A DNA stretch of 64,000 nucleotides from Sphingobacteriaceae bacterium (GCA_016709575.1 JADJMM010000018.1:1-64000), one strand, 5' to 3'; positions 38,736-48,007 are shown, counted from the first letter of the stretch. The notes: generated by a model not told the origin, from the letters alone. A program made the numbers and translations.

Positions 38736-39773
38736 TTATTTACAATCTACATCGTATGAAACACCTTCAATTGTAACTTTTACGTTGTAATCAACATTTT
38801 CACCAGCACCAAAATCACAATCACGTGTTGGTTTTGCACCTGGTTTGAAGGTCATGAAACCAGATAAGAAAGGATGTCTTTCAGGACTAACAAACATACC
38901 TGCACTTGAATAGAACGTTTCAGGTGAACTGTTCATGTTACGGGTAACGCCAGTCATTGTTAAATTATAAGGACCAATATCTTGAAGAGTTCCTGTTCCT
39001 TGTCCAGAGTAACTAATCCATGCTTTAGCCCAGTTTAAAGAAGAACCGAAAGGGGTTGGATAAACTGTGAATGTTTGTGGACTAGCAATTGGCATAGGAA
39101 CCATTGTACCAATTCTTGTATTTAATAAAGTTTTATTAATGGTTCCATTCCAAGTATGAGTTATAGTTGATGTACCAACAGCTTTTTCTATTTTAACATC
39201 TGCATTCTGACTCCAAGTCATGTTAGTGTTTGTTGGAGTATTTGGTGCCACAGGGAAACCAACTATAGTTGTATTTGTGATTTTCATGCCATTAACAGTT
39301 ACTGAATAATCATCAACAGTGTATCCGGTAGCAGTAACACTAGCAGTAAAACCTGGTTGACGGTAATAATCAACTGCAGAAACAGTAGTTGTTGCACCAT
39401 AATTAAAAGTTAACACACCATTTCTAACGTGTCCATCTTTACCAATAGTATTGTTGAAGGTAATAGTATAATATTTACCAATTAAATCATAAAAAATAAC
39501 AGCGTTTGTACTGTTAATAGTGTTTGTTCCTTGCATGATAGATAAAGGAGTATGACTCATCCATCCGAATAAATTTGTAAACTGGTCGCCTGCAACAGCA
39601 CCCATTTCGTGAATATCACTTACAATCATTTGAATTCTATTAATTTCCTGAGTCGATTCAACTTCATAATCAGGAGATGGAGCTTCATTGGTTTTGTTTT
39701 TAGTACAGTTTGTTAAAAACAGAGAACCTGCCATTAATAAGGTTAAACCAATAGTAAACTTTTTATTTTTCAT
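38736..39773 (-). CDS. Lipoprotein of unknown function
   Basis: 345 residues. Signal peptide with lipobox: KFTIGLTLLMAGSLFLTNCT (Cys about residue 23). The mature part is rich in Thr, Asn and short beta strands (GVLTFNYGATTTVSA, VSAVDYYRQPGFTASVTAT, SPETFYSSAGMFVSPERH) and ends with FGAGENVDYNVKVTIEGVSY and a C-terminal Cys. No domain I recognise. Likely exposed on the outer membrane, with disulfide potential between the last Cys residues. Single gene, sharing the terminator with dnaJ. Confidence 0.75.
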   Translation of the reverse strand: MKNKKFTIGLTLLMAGSLFLTNCTKNKTNEAPSPDYEVESTQEINRIQMIVSDIHEMGAVAGDQFTNLFGWMSHTPLSIMQGTNTINSTNAVIFYDLIGKYYTITFNNTIGKDGHVRNGVLTFNYGATTTVSAVDYYRQPGFTASVTATGYTVDDYSVTVNGMKITNTTIVGFPVAPNTPTNTNMTWSQNADVKIEKAVGTSTITHTWNGTINKTLLNTRIGTMVPMPIASPQTFTVYPTPFGSSLNWAKAWISYSGQGTGTLQDIGPYNLTMTGVTRNMNSSPETFYSSAGMFVSPERHPFLSGFMTFKPGAKPTRDCDFGAGENVDYNVKVTIEGVSYDVDCK

Positions 39774-39844
39774 GGTTGTGCTTTTTTAAATAATTTGATG
39801 CAATTTAGTGAAAAATATTTAGTGAGCCAAAAAATGCTAAAAAA

Positions 39845-40660
39845 ATGATCGATTTCCCTAACTGTAAGATAAATTTAGGACTAAACGTCACCCAAAAACG
39901 ACCAGATGGATTTCATAATATAGAAACCGTTTTTTACCCTGTAAATTGGAAGGATTCGATTGAAATTATTGAAGGCGGAAATCAGGCTTTTGAACTCCAA
40001 ATATCCGGACTAAAAATAGAGGGAAATATAGAGGAAAACATCATTTTTAAGGCTTATAAATTATTAGCTCAGGAAGCTTTATTACCCAACTTAAAAGTGT
40101 ACTTACACAAGGTTTTGCCAATGGGGGCCGGACTTGGCGGAGGCAGTTCAAATGCGGCTTTCTTTCTGAAATTGGTCAATAAGCAGCTAAAACTCAACTT
40201 ATCAACAGAAAAATTAACAGAAATGGCCCGAAAATTAGGGTCGGATTGCGCCTTTTTTATTGAAAATACCCCTGTTTTTGCAAAAGGTAAGGGTGATGAG
40301 TTTGAAGCCATAAAACTAGATTTAAGTAAATACCATATTTTGGTGGTTTATCCAGGTATTCATTCAAATACTAAAGAAGCTTATGATGGGGTTATTCCAA
40401 CTCAACCGACAAAATCAATAAGAGATATCGTTACCAAGGAACCCATTGAAAACTGGAAAGCACTTTTAGAAAACGATTTTGAGAAAAGCATTTTTAAAAA
40501 GTATCCTGAAATTGAAAAATTAAAAAACACGCTTTATCAAAACGGAGCGATTTATGCTTCATTAAGCGGAAGTGGAAGTGCAGTCTTCGGGATCTTTAAA
40601 ACGAAGCCCGAGATCAGTTTTCCGGAAAATTATTCTAGGTTTTTACAAGAAGCAAAATAG
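39845..40660 (+). CDS. ispE: 4-diphosphocytidyl-2-C-methyl-D-erythritol kinase
   Basis: 271 residues. Phosphorylates CDP-methylerythritol in the MEP route to isoprenoids. GHMP kinase family: substrate motif CKINLGLNVTQKRPDGFHNI, ATP loop VLPMGAGLGGGSSNAAFFLK, catalytic Asp in KLGSDCAFFIENTPVFAKGK, and C-terminal motif YASLSGSGSAVFGIF. Usual length. Convergent with mtaB, 2 bases apart. Confidence 0.95.
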   Translation: MIDFPNCKINLGLNVTQKRPDGFHNIETVFYPVNWKDSIEIIEGGNQAFELQISGLKIEGNIEENIIFKAYKLLAQEALLPNLKVYLHKVLPMGAGLGGGSSNAAFFLKLVNKQLKLNLSTEKLTEMARKLGSDCAFFIENTPVFAKGKGDEFEAIKLDLSKYHILVVYPGIHSNTKEAYDGVIPTQPTKSIRDIVTKEPIENWKALLENDFEKSIFKKYPEIEKLKNTLYQNGAIYASLSGSGSAVFGIFKTKPEISFPENYSRFLQEAK

Positions 40661-40662
40661 AA

Positions 40663-42006
40663 TTAAGCTAAGATGGTTTCCTTCAAAGAAACTAAAACAT
40701 TCCCCTCTTCATCAAAAGCATCTAAAGTTACATTTAAAGAAGTATTAACTAACTCAGCAGAGTAAGGATATTTTACTTTTACATAATTCTCAGTAAAGCC
40801 AAACATAAAATCTCCCTTACTTTCATTTTCAAAAATTACAGTTTGAGTTTTTCCTAATTGGCTTTCGTAAAACGCTCTTAGTTTTTTTGCAGAGAGAATA
40901 CGTAACATTTTATTTCTACGTTTACGTTCTGCCATCGGAACAGAATTCTCCATTAAAACAGCTTCAGTATTATCACGCTCGCTGTAAGTGAAAACGTGTA
41001 AATAAGAAACGTCTAAGCCATTAATGAAATTATAAGTATCTAAAAATTGCTCTTCTGTTTCGCCGGGAAAACCAACAATTACATCCACACCAATACAGCA
41101 ATCCGGCATTTCATTTTTTATTTTTGAAACTCTGTCGGAATATAATTCACGCAAATAACGGCGTTTCATTCTCTTCAATAAATCATTATTCCCGCTTTGT
41201 AATGGAATATGAAAGTGCGGCATGAATCTGTTCGACTTAGCTACAAATTCAATAATCTCATCTTTTAATAAGTTCGGTTCTATTGATGAAATGCGGAAAC
41301 GTTCTACATTTTCAACTTTATCTAATTCCTTTACTAGGTCTAAAAAATTATATTCTTTACGTTTCTTAACATCACCATCAATATCTCTTCCATATCCAAA
41401 ATCACCAATGTTAACGCCGGTTAAAACAATTTCCTTTACGCCACTCGCTGCAATTTTGTTCGCATTAGTAACTACATTTTCAATAATATCACTTCTGCTT
41501 TTTCCACGAGCTAAAGGAATGGTGCAAAATGTACAACTGTAATCACAACCATCCTGAACTTTTAAAAAGGAACGGGTTCTATCTCCAACCGAATATGCAT
41601 CCACAAAAAAATCAGCATCACCAATTTCACAAGCCTGAATTTGTGTATTATCATTCTTACTAAAATTGATATAATTTAAAAGCTTGAATTTTTCTGTTGC
41701 CCCTAAAACCACATCAACACCTTCAATCTTTGCAATCTGCTCCGGTTTTAATTGAGCGTAACAACCAACAATAGCTACGAAAGCTTCAGGATTATTATTT
41801 AGTGCCGACTTCACAATCTGCTTACATTCTTTATCGGCATTCTCAGTAACAGAACAAGTGTTAATCACATAAACATCGGCAGGCTCAGAGAAATTTACCT
41901 TGTTAAACCCTTTTTCTACCATCAATCGCGCAATGGTTGAGGTCTCGGAGAAATTTAATTTACATCCGAGGGTATGAAAAGCGACTGTTTTTCCTGAAAA
42001 AGGCAT
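40663..42006 (-). CDS. mtaB: tRNA t6A37 methylthiotransferase MtaB
   Basis: 447 residues. Radical-SAM enzyme that adds a methylthio group to t6A37 of tRNA. UPF0004 N-terminal domain with cluster Cys residues (FHTLGCKLNFSETSTI, INTCSVTENADKEC, VAIVGCYAQL), radical SAM domain with the CxxxCxxC motif (QDGCDYSCTFCTIPLARGKS), HIPLQSGNNDLLKRMKRRY typical of this family, and a C-terminal TRAM domain (ENYVKVKYPYSAELVNTSLN). Single gene. Confidence 0.94.
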   Translation of the reverse strand: MPFSGKTVAFHTLGCKLNFSETSTIARLMVEKGFNKVNFSEPADVYVINTCSVTENADKECKQIVKSALNNNPEAFVAIVGCYAQLKPEQIAKIEGVDVVLGATEKFKLLNYINFSKNDNTQIQACEIGDADFFVDAYSVGDRTRSFLKVQDGCDYSCTFCTIPLARGKSRSDIIENVVTNANKIAASGVKEIVLTGVNIGDFGYGRDIDGDVKKRKEYNFLDLVKELDKVENVERFRISSIEPNLLKDEIIEFVAKSNRFMPHFHIPLQSGNNDLLKRMKRRYLRELYSDRVSKIKNEMPDCCIGVDVIVGFPGETEEQFLDTYNFINGLDVSYLHVFTYSERDNTEAVLMENSVPMAERKRRNKMLRILSAKKLRAFYESQLGKTQTVIFENESKGDFMFGFTENYVKVKYPYSAELVNTSLNVTLDAFDEEGNVLVSLKETILA

Positions 42007-42077
42007 GAGTGCAAAGATAATTAAAACTTGTTTACGTTTTTGTACAATTGTTGGGGTAACTTTATCATCAAATTCCC

Positions 42078-42989
42078 ATGAAAAAATTAGTAATAGCAGG
42101 TGGTTCAGGATTTTTAGGCGATGCGCTTATTAATTATTTCGATAATAAGTTTGATGAATATGTCATTCTAAGTAGAAGTGCGCAACCAAACAAGGGTACT
42201 ATCAAACATGTTGTTTGGGATGCAAAAACACTTGGTGATTGGGCGCAATACCTTGAAGGAGCCGATTGCATTATAAATTTGTCAGGAAGAAGTATTGATT
42301 GTCGGTTTACCGAAAAAAATAAAGCACTTATATTATCTTCTCGTATTAAATCGACTACTGTTTTAGGACAAGCCATCGCAGGTTGTAAAACTCCACCGAA
42401 AATTTGGATGAATGCTTCCGCCGCGGCTATTTACGGCTATAGCGATGATAAAGTCATGACTGAGCTAGATGCAGAAAATGGAACTGGTTTTTTTGTGGAT
42501 GTTGTTAAAGCTTGGGAAAAGGCTTTCAATGATTCTAAAACTCAGGATACTCGGAAAATACGATTAAGAATATCAATGGTAATGGGAAGAAAATCCGGTG
42601 TGTTCCCTGTATTACGTAAACTTTGTAAATTCTTTTTAGGTGGTACAATGGGAAGTGGAAAACAATTTGTTAGCTGGATTCATGAAACCGATTTTTGCAG
42701 ATTAGTAGAGTGGTTGATTCATAATAAAAACGCCTCAGGTGCATATAACTTTGCGGCACCAAATCCAATTCGTAACTAAGACATGATGAAAGCATATAGA
42801 AAAGCTTTGAGTGTACCATTTGGTTTACCTGCAGATGCTTGGATGTTAGAGATTGGTGCTTTTTTTATTAGAACAGAAACTGATCTAATATTAAAGAGTA
42901 ACAAGGTTATTTCTGATCGAGCTAAGAAAGAAGGCTTCGACTTTAAGTTTAATACCATGGAGGAGTGTCTAAAAGACTTAATAAAATAA
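42078..42989 (+). pseudogene. TIGR01777-type NAD(P)-dependent epimerase, interrupted by an in-frame stop
   Basis: Short-chain dehydrogenase/epimerase-like protein (YfcH type). N-terminal part: Rossmann start LVIAGGSGFLGDALINYF, DCIINLSGRSI, MNASAAAIYGYSDDK, SMVMGRKSGVFPVLRKLCKF, and FVSWIHETDFCRLVEWLI. At 42777-42779 a TAA occurs where homologs continue (NPIRN-stop-DMMKAYRKALS); the downstream 68 codons are in the same frame and complete the family C-terminus (FGLPADAWMLEIGAFFIRTE). So this is a nonsense change, not a frameshift; AAA to TAA is the simplest explanation. The protein would lack about 70 residues. A sequencing substitution is the alternative. Gene function in cell division or lipid metabolism is unproven. 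Confidence 0.85.
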
Positions 42990-42993
42990 AATT

Positions 42994-44016
42994 ATGAGTT
43001 CACGTCGACATTTTGTAAAAAGCACAGCTATTCTTTCTTCGTTAGCTTTAATAAACCAATCATTTACTCCCTTAGAAGAATTAACAAAATCGAAATTAAA
43101 AGCAAAGCGTTTAAAAGCAGGCGATACTATTGCAATCACTTCTCCCGCTGGTGCAGTCTGGGATGAAGCACAAGTGGAGAAATTTTCAACCATCTTAAAA
43201 GGATTCGGCTTCAATGTTGTTTTAGGAAATACTTTAAAATTGAAAACAGGTTATTTTGCAGGGACTGACGAAGAACGCGCTAAAGAATTAAATGATTTGT
43301 TTGCTAATAAAAATGTAAAAGGCATTTTTTGTATGAAAGGCGGATGGGGTTGTGCCCGTATTTTAGATTTATTGAATTATAAAACCATTTCTCAAAATCC
43401 AAAAGTATTGATTGGCTTTAGTGATATTACCACTTTGCTAAACGCTATTTATGCTAAAACAGGATTAGTAACTTTTCATGGTCCTGTTGGTAATTCGGGT
43501 TGGAATGATTGGACAAGCTCTGTTTTTAAAAGCGTGGTGATGAATGGAGAACAAACTAATTTTCCGATTGGACCCAACGAAGAAGACAAAATCGTTACCA
43601 TTAATAAAGGAACAGCAACAGGTACATTAGTAGGAGGGAACCTTACCGTTATTTCAAGTTTAATAGGTTCAGGTTATTTACCGGATTGGAAAGGAAAGAT
43701 TTTATTTCTAGAGGAAACTAAAGAAGAACCTTACCGCATTGACAGAATGTTAACGCAATTAAAATTGAATGGCGCATTCAAACAACTAAATGGAATTGCT
43801 TTTGGTAAATTTGTAAAGTGTGAAGCTGAAGAACCACAAAAGGCATTTACGTTTATGCAAGTGTTCGAACAACATTTTAAAACACTACCAATTCCTGTAT
43901 TTTACGGATTAATGACCGGGCACATCGAAAATAAACTCACCCTGCCTGTTGGGGCAGAAGTGAGTATAAATGCGGATACAGGAATACTTAAACTAAATGA
44001 AGCTGCAGTACTATAG
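42994..44016 (+). CDS. S66-family LD-carboxypeptidase-like peptidase
   Basis: 340 residues. N-terminal signal region with RRHFVKSTAILSSLALINQS, resembling a twin-arginine signal. Peptidase S66 (LdcA/MccF) motifs: nucleophile region KVLIGFSDITTLLNAIYAKT, Glu in ILFLEETKEEPYRIDRMLTQ and the His in GLMTGHIENKLTLPVGAEVS, giving the Ser-Glu-His triad. Family members cut L,D-bonds of murein tetrapeptides in recycling, or microcin-like substrates. The gap from the truncated TIGR01777 gene is 4 bases. Ends at the hairpin repeats shared with the convergent receptor gene. Confidence 0.9.
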   Translation: MSSRRHFVKSTAILSSLALINQSFTPLEELTKSKLKAKRLKAGDTIAITSPAGAVWDEAQVEKFSTILKGFGFNVVLGNTLKLKTGYFAGTDEERAKELNDLFANKNVKGIFCMKGGWGCARILDLLNYKTISQNPKVLIGFSDITTLLNAIYAKTGLVTFHGPVGNSGWNDWTSSVFKSVVMNGEQTNFPIGPNEEDKIVTINKGTATGTLVGGNLTVISSLIGSGYLPDWKGKILFLEETKEEPYRIDRMLTQLKLNGAFKQLNGIAFGKFVKCEAEEPQKAFTFMQVFEQHFKTLPIPVFYGLMTGHIENKLTLPVGAEVSINADTGILKLNEAAVL

Positions 44017-44019
44017 TGT

Positions 44020-44043
44020 CACGTCGAGCGTAGTCGAGACGTG
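44020..44043 (+). repeat. Hairpin repeat, family A copy 4
   Basis: CACGTC-GAGCGTAGTCGA-GACGTG with perfectly complementary arms. Starts 3 bases after the S66 peptidase stop. Confidence 0.78.
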
Positions 44044-44051
44044 ATATTGCA

Positions 44052-44073
44052 AGTTCTCGACTACGTTCGAACT
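44052..44073 (-). repeat. Hairpin repeat, family A copy 5
   Basis: AGTTC-TCGACTACGTTC-GAACT; the core is the reverse complement of copy 4 with one change, arms differ from all others but still pair perfectly. Ends 3 bases before the receptor gene stop; the pair of copies fills the convergent gap. Confidence 0.75.
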
Positions 44074-44076
44074 GAC

Positions 44077-46512
44077 TTAGAATTTAAGACTAACGCCACC
44101 CAATACGTTAAAAGGTGCAGCCGGTGCTAAATAATTAAATGTGTTTAAAGTTGCATCGGTATAATAGCTGAATGTGTAACCATTTGTTTCATATTTTGTA
44201 CTCAATATATTATTCGCGCTTACCATAAACATAATTTCCTTTATCCATTTGGTTTTTATAGTTGATGTTAATTTTACATCAAAAACAGAATACGGATTTA
44301 TTGAACGATTAACATTAGAAGTATTATCTAAGTATTGTCGACCTACATATTTATTGATTAATGAAATATTCAACAAATCTCCCGCTTTAAAAGTAATAAT
44401 ACCACAAGAAGTAATGTTTGGAGAAAAAGAAATATCTGTTTCAGAATATTTAATTTCCATTTGTTTGTAAACGCTGTAATCTGCACTGGCGCTGTCTAAA
44501 AATTCAACATAATTTTTTATTTTATTTTTAGAGAGTGTTACATTTCCACTTAAAGTGAAATATTTTGTAATGTTAACGGCAGCTTGTAATTCAATTCCTC
44601 TGCGGTAACTTTTATTCACGTTGACCCGGTTATAAGCACCAACATCATTTACAACACCGTTTAATACTAATTGATTGGTGTAATCCATGTTGTAAATAGT
44701 TGCTTCGAAGAATAAATTTTTATTAGAGAAACTTCCACCAATCTCTAAGTCATTCAAGGTCTCATGTTTTGGTCGACTAACAAGACTACTTTGTGTAAAA
44801 TCATCTCGGTTCGGTTCTTTATTCGCGATGGCATAAGAAGCGTACACTCTTATTTTTTCGGAGATATTATAATTCAATCCCACTTTCGGATTAAAGAAAT
44901 CGTATTTCACACTTTGCTGTGTGGATGCTAAAGTAGAATCAAAACCTAAAAACGAATAAAATACATTTCTGTATTGTAAATCAATAAACGCTGAAGCATT
45001 TTTTATGAAATTGATATTGGTTTTTAAATACACATTATTATCGTTTTTAAATGAACGGTTATAATAATAACGTTTCCCAATATCACTATTAGAGGCAAAG
45101 CGTGCCCAAATTACTTCACCCATGTGTCGACCAAAATATTGATTGGTTCCTCCGCCTAAAGTAAATTTCACTTTGCTACTTGGTGTGTAATTGAAATTTC
45201 CAACTGCTCCAATGAAATCATTGTCTAACCAACGGCGACGGATTAAATCGCTATTAGCTATAGTTGTATTGGAATCAATTACAACATCTGCAATTCCATA
45301 ATTTGCTAAAGCATCGTTGCTGCGATATTGTTCGTAATAACCTTTTCCTGCAGTGTAATGTCCTGCTAAAGTAAAATTCAATTTATCGTTTATGGTTTGA
45401 ATTAAATGGATTTGATAATTATCCTGTTTGTAATTATCAGTTTCATTATTGTAATACTGTACTTTTCCGTTTGCATCTAAATATTCTCCTGCAGGATTAT
45501 AAGTTCTGTTTCCTCTTTTAATAGAATCTTCAGGAACATAATACCAGGCTTGATAGGTTTTTTCTGTTCCTGAAAACATAATGGCTTTTACAACCGTTTT
45601 ATTGCTGTAATAACCCCCTGATAAATAGTAAGAGTTTAAAGTTGATTTTGCTCGGTCGATATAACCATCACTTCCAATTCGGCTTAATCGCGCATCAAAT
45701 GCAAAATTTTTGCTAATTAAACCACTTCCCGCAGCAATCGTATTACGGTATGTATTATAGGAACCGCCTGAATTAATTAATTGCGCATAGGGTTTTTCGT
45801 TAAGTGTGTTAGTTTGCATCTTGATACTTGCGCCAAATGCACCGGCACCATTGCTGGAAGCACCAACACCACGTTGAACATGAATACTATTTACCGATGA
45901 TAATAAATCGGGGGTATTAACAAAAAATGTTCCTTGACTTTCCGCATCATTAACCGGGATTCCATTAATGGTAACGTTAATTCGTGTTCCATCGGTGCCA
46001 CGAATTCTTAATCCTGTATAGCCAACACCATTTCCTGCATCGGTATTCACCACAACAGAAGGTGCAGTATTTAAAATCATAGGAACATCCTGACCTAAAT
46101 TTGATTTTTCGATATCTTCTTTATTTAAAACTGTGTACGCCATACCACTTTGTTTATCGGCGCGGGTTGAGTTCACAACAATTTCATCAAGGTTTATATC
46201 TTCATTTTTAAGAACAACAGCAATCTCAATATCAACTGTAAAAAGATTAATAGTATCAACGCGCTGTTTGTATCCTACACAATGCGTTATCAAAGTGTAT
46301 TTCCCGCTTTTCAAATTTTTTATTTCGAATTGTCCATCGCCATTAGCCATGGTCGAAATAAAAGTGTTTTTAATTGCTATTGCAGCATACGGAATAGGTT
46401 TTTGGTTTGGACCTAATACAGTTCCCGCAATTTTAAATTGTGCTTGAGCTGTGGTAATGCTAAATAATGCAATAGCCAAACCGCTTTTGGTGATGATGTT
46501 TTTTAAATTCAT
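44077..46512 (-). CDS. TonB-dependent outer-membrane receptor under TPP riboswitch control
   Basis: 811 residues with signal peptide (KSGLAIALFSITTAQAQ). N-terminal carboxypeptidase-regulatory-like domain (FKIAGTVLGPNQKPIPYAAI, YTLITHCVGYKQRVDTI), then plug domain (MAYTVLNKEDIEKSNLGQDV, VGYTGLRIRGTDGTRINVTI, GIPVNDAES) and 22-strand barrel with TonB-family C-terminal Phe (GGVSLKF). A TPP riboswitch lies 65-172 bases upstream, so the receptor most likely imports thiamine or a precursor. No SusD partner, in keeping with a small-ligand receptor. Confidence 0.93.
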   Translation of the reverse strand: MNLKNIITKSGLAIALFSITTAQAQFKIAGTVLGPNQKPIPYAAIAIKNTFISTMANGDGQFEIKNLKSGKYTLITHCVGYKQRVDTINLFTVDIEIAVVLKNEDINLDEIVVNSTRADKQSGMAYTVLNKEDIEKSNLGQDVPMILNTAPSVVVNTDAGNGVGYTGLRIRGTDGTRINVTINGIPVNDAESQGTFFVNTPDLLSSVNSIHVQRGVGASSNGAGAFGASIKMQTNTLNEKPYAQLINSGGSYNTYRNTIAAGSGLISKNFAFDARLSRIGSDGYIDRAKSTLNSYYLSGGYYSNKTVVKAIMFSGTEKTYQAWYYVPEDSIKRGNRTYNPAGEYLDANGKVQYYNNETDNYKQDNYQIHLIQTINDKLNFTLAGHYTAGKGYYEQYRSNDALANYGIADVVIDSNTTIANSDLIRRRWLDNDFIGAVGNFNYTPSSKVKFTLGGGTNQYFGRHMGEVIWARFASNSDIGKRYYYNRSFKNDNNVYLKTNINFIKNASAFIDLQYRNVFYSFLGFDSTLASTQQSVKYDFFNPKVGLNYNISEKIRVYASYAIANKEPNRDDFTQSSLVSRPKHETLNDLEIGGSFSNKNLFFEATIYNMDYTNQLVLNGVVNDVGAYNRVNVNKSYRRGIELQAAVNITKYFTLSGNVTLSKNKIKNYVEFLDSASADYSVYKQMEIKYSETDISFSPNITSCGIITFKAGDLLNISLINKYVGRQYLDNTSNVNRSINPYSVFDVKLTSTIKTKWIKEIMFMVSANNILSTKYETNGYTFSYYTDATLNTFNYLAPAAPFNVLGGVSLKF

Positions 46513-46576
46513 TTTATTCTTTTAATACTGTGTTAAACATACAAACGCAAAGGGGATTGCATTTGCTTTTTAACTA

Positions 46577-46684
46577 TTGTCCCTACGCAGGAATTACCCT
46601 GATCAGGTGTATACCGCTAAGTGTTGAGCGCTTAATCGGTAACGGGTATAATCTCAGCCTGTATTAAAACACAAGCACCCCTTT
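46577..46684 (-). promoter_or_regulatory. TPP riboswitch (THI element)
   Basis: On the minus strand: AAAGGGGTGC at the 5' end, the pyrimidine-sensor stretch GGCTGAGATTATACCC, and ACCTGATCAGGGTAATTCCT followed by GCGTAGGGA closing the stem. These are the conserved boxes of thiamine pyrophosphate riboswitches. Precedes the TonB receptor gene by 64 bases and starts 29 bases after the kinase gene ends. Confidence 0.93.
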
Positions 46685-46713
46685 AGATCGGCACAAATAT
46701 ACTTACAATTTGC

Positions 46714-47244
46714 TTACTTAAACAAAGTGTCGATATAATTTATGGCATTTGTTAATCGTTGTTCGTTCAAACCTTCAATTATTTTATAATTGGCTTGTAA
46801 TGCTTCAAGTTCTTCAATGTTTCTTTTGTAAATATATTCGCGGTTATCAGGGTTTTTACGGAGTGAATCTTTTTTCCAAATAACATCATTGTTGGTTAGC
46901 AAATATAAATCGTATTTAATTTTAGAAATATTGGTGGAAATAAAATGTGGTACACTTCTAAAATCTTCTAAGCCCCAAATCTTACCGGTAATTAAACTTG
47001 TATCGCAAAACAAAAAACGGTTTGCTGTTGGAATAGCTTTTTTTTCGTTTTCTACCTGATGAACATAAATTGTCTCTAATTCGTTTAACGAATAATCGTT
47101 AATATTTTTCTTTTTGAAATAATGTCGCGCATACTCAGGAACAAAAACGGTTTGGTAATGTAATGCCAATTGTTCACACAAAGTTGATTTACCTGTGCTT
47201 TCCGGACCAACCACTGCAATTTTTATGATTCTTTTTTCTTCCAT
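46714..47244 (-). CDS. NadR-like P-loop kinase/ATPase in a TPP-riboswitch operon
   Basis: About 176 residues from ATG 47244 (MEEKRIIKIAVVG); the longer frame from 47304 has 20 unlikely residues inside the pnuT gene. Walker A VVGPESTGKSTLCEQL, then VPEYARHYF (the EYAR motif of NadR ribosylnicotinamide kinase domains), a Walker-B-like FLFCDTSLITGKIWG, and DSLRKNPDNREYIYKRNIEE as lid. By sequence it looks like a ribosylnicotinamide kinase. By context, behind a TPP riboswitch and overlapping the PnuC-type transporter by 22 bases, it is more likely to act on thiamine, phosphorylating it as it enters. Confidence 0.82.
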   Translation of the reverse strand: MEEKRIIKIAVVGPESTGKSTLCEQLALHYQTVFVPEYARHYFKKKNINDYSLNELETIYVHQVENEKKAIPTANRFLFCDTSLITGKIWGLEDFRSVPHFISTNISKIKYDLYLLTNNDVIWKKDSLRKNPDNREYIYKRNIEELEALQANYKIIEGLNEQRLTNAINYIDTLFK

Positions 47245-47768
47245 GAATAAAAACCGTATGCGGCCATTAGTGTAAATACAAAATATAAAATGGCGTACAA
47301 CCAAAGTGCTTTAATACCATATAAAGCAATGTATGCAAAATCAATCAATACCCAACATAACCAATTCTCAACCCATTTTTTGGTCATCATATAAGTGGCA
47401 GTAATACTACAGGCAGTAAGTATGGCGTCAAATACTACTTGATCACCTTTAAAATAATTTAGCAGGAAATAATAAATTACAGCTTGTACAAATGTAATTC
47501 CAATTAAAAAAGTGGCCATTGAAACAGGAATTGTTGTTACAGTAAAGCTTTTGTTTTTATGCTTTCCCCAATATATCCAACCATAAACACCGGCCACAAA
47601 ATAAAATACTTGAAGCGCCATATCGCCAAACAAACGACTATGATAAAACTCGTAGCCTGATGTAACTACTGAAATTAAAGCGGCAGGCCAACACCAAATA
47701 CTTTGTTTAATGGTCAGTAAAACACCGGCCACGCCAAATACAAGGGCTATAATTCCTAAAAGTGACAT
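47223..47768 (-). CDS. pnuT: PnuC-family transporter, probably PnuT (thiamine)
   Basis: 181 residues with six or seven membrane helices. PnuC-family features: IKQSIWCWPAALISVVTSGY (the W-W-P-substrate motif), VFYFVAGVYGWIYWGK (the YGWxxW motif) and ENWLCWVLIDFAYIALYGIK. PnuC proteins move vitamin-like cations by facilitated diffusion and rely on a cytoplasmic kinase for trapping. The upstream TPP riboswitch argues for thiamine over nicotinamide riboside, as in the PnuT subgroup. First gene of a two-gene operon with the kinase. Confidence 0.88.
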   Translation of the reverse strand: MSLLGIIALVFGVAGVLLTIKQSIWCWPAALISVVTSGYEFYHSRLFGDMALQVFYFVAGVYGWIYWGKHKNKSFTVTTIPVSMATFLIGITFVQAVIYYFLLNYFKGDQVVFDAILTACSITATYMMTKKWVENWLCWVLIDFAYIALYGIKALWLYAILYFVFTLMAAYGFYSWKKKES

Positions 47769-47807
47769 ATATCTATAAAATTAGGGGGAATCTTGGATAA
47801 GAAACTT

Positions 47808-47883
47808 CAATTTCCCTTCGGCAGCATTACCTGCATCAGGTTTGAGGGTTTTTTCTCAGCCGCCATAATCGGGCACCCCTAAT
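47808..47883 (-). promoter_or_regulatory. TPP riboswitch (THI element) upstream of pnuT
   Basis: Minus strand: TTAGGGGTGCCCG, then GGCTGAGAAAAAACCC, CCTGATGCAGGTAATGCTGC and CGAAGGGAA. All TPP-box elements are there in order. It ends 39 bases before the pnuT ATG. Confidence 0.93.
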
Positions 47884-47987
47884 TTGACGTAAAGATAGGC
47901 AATTTAAATGGTGAAATTTTTCACTCAATTACATTTAGGTTTTACTCATTACAAGAGTTAACATATCAGTTATGTTTAAGTATTTGT

Positions 47988-47995
47988 TATTTTTG
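47988..47995 (+). promoter_or_regulatory. Candidate -7 box for the Gly-rich T9SS gene
   Basis: TATTTTTG fits TAnnTTTG and lies 12 bases before the ATG at 48008. The -33 element is weak (TTATG-TTT region, about 47969-47977). The short leader leaves room for little more than a start site. Confidence 0.4.
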
Positions 47996-48007
47996 TAGTA
48001 CTCTTAG

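Noticed and set aside
46714..47304. Start of the P-loop kinase at 47304
   Set aside because: The first 20 residues overlap the pnuT reading frame and do not look like the family; ATG 47244 directly precedes the conserved region.
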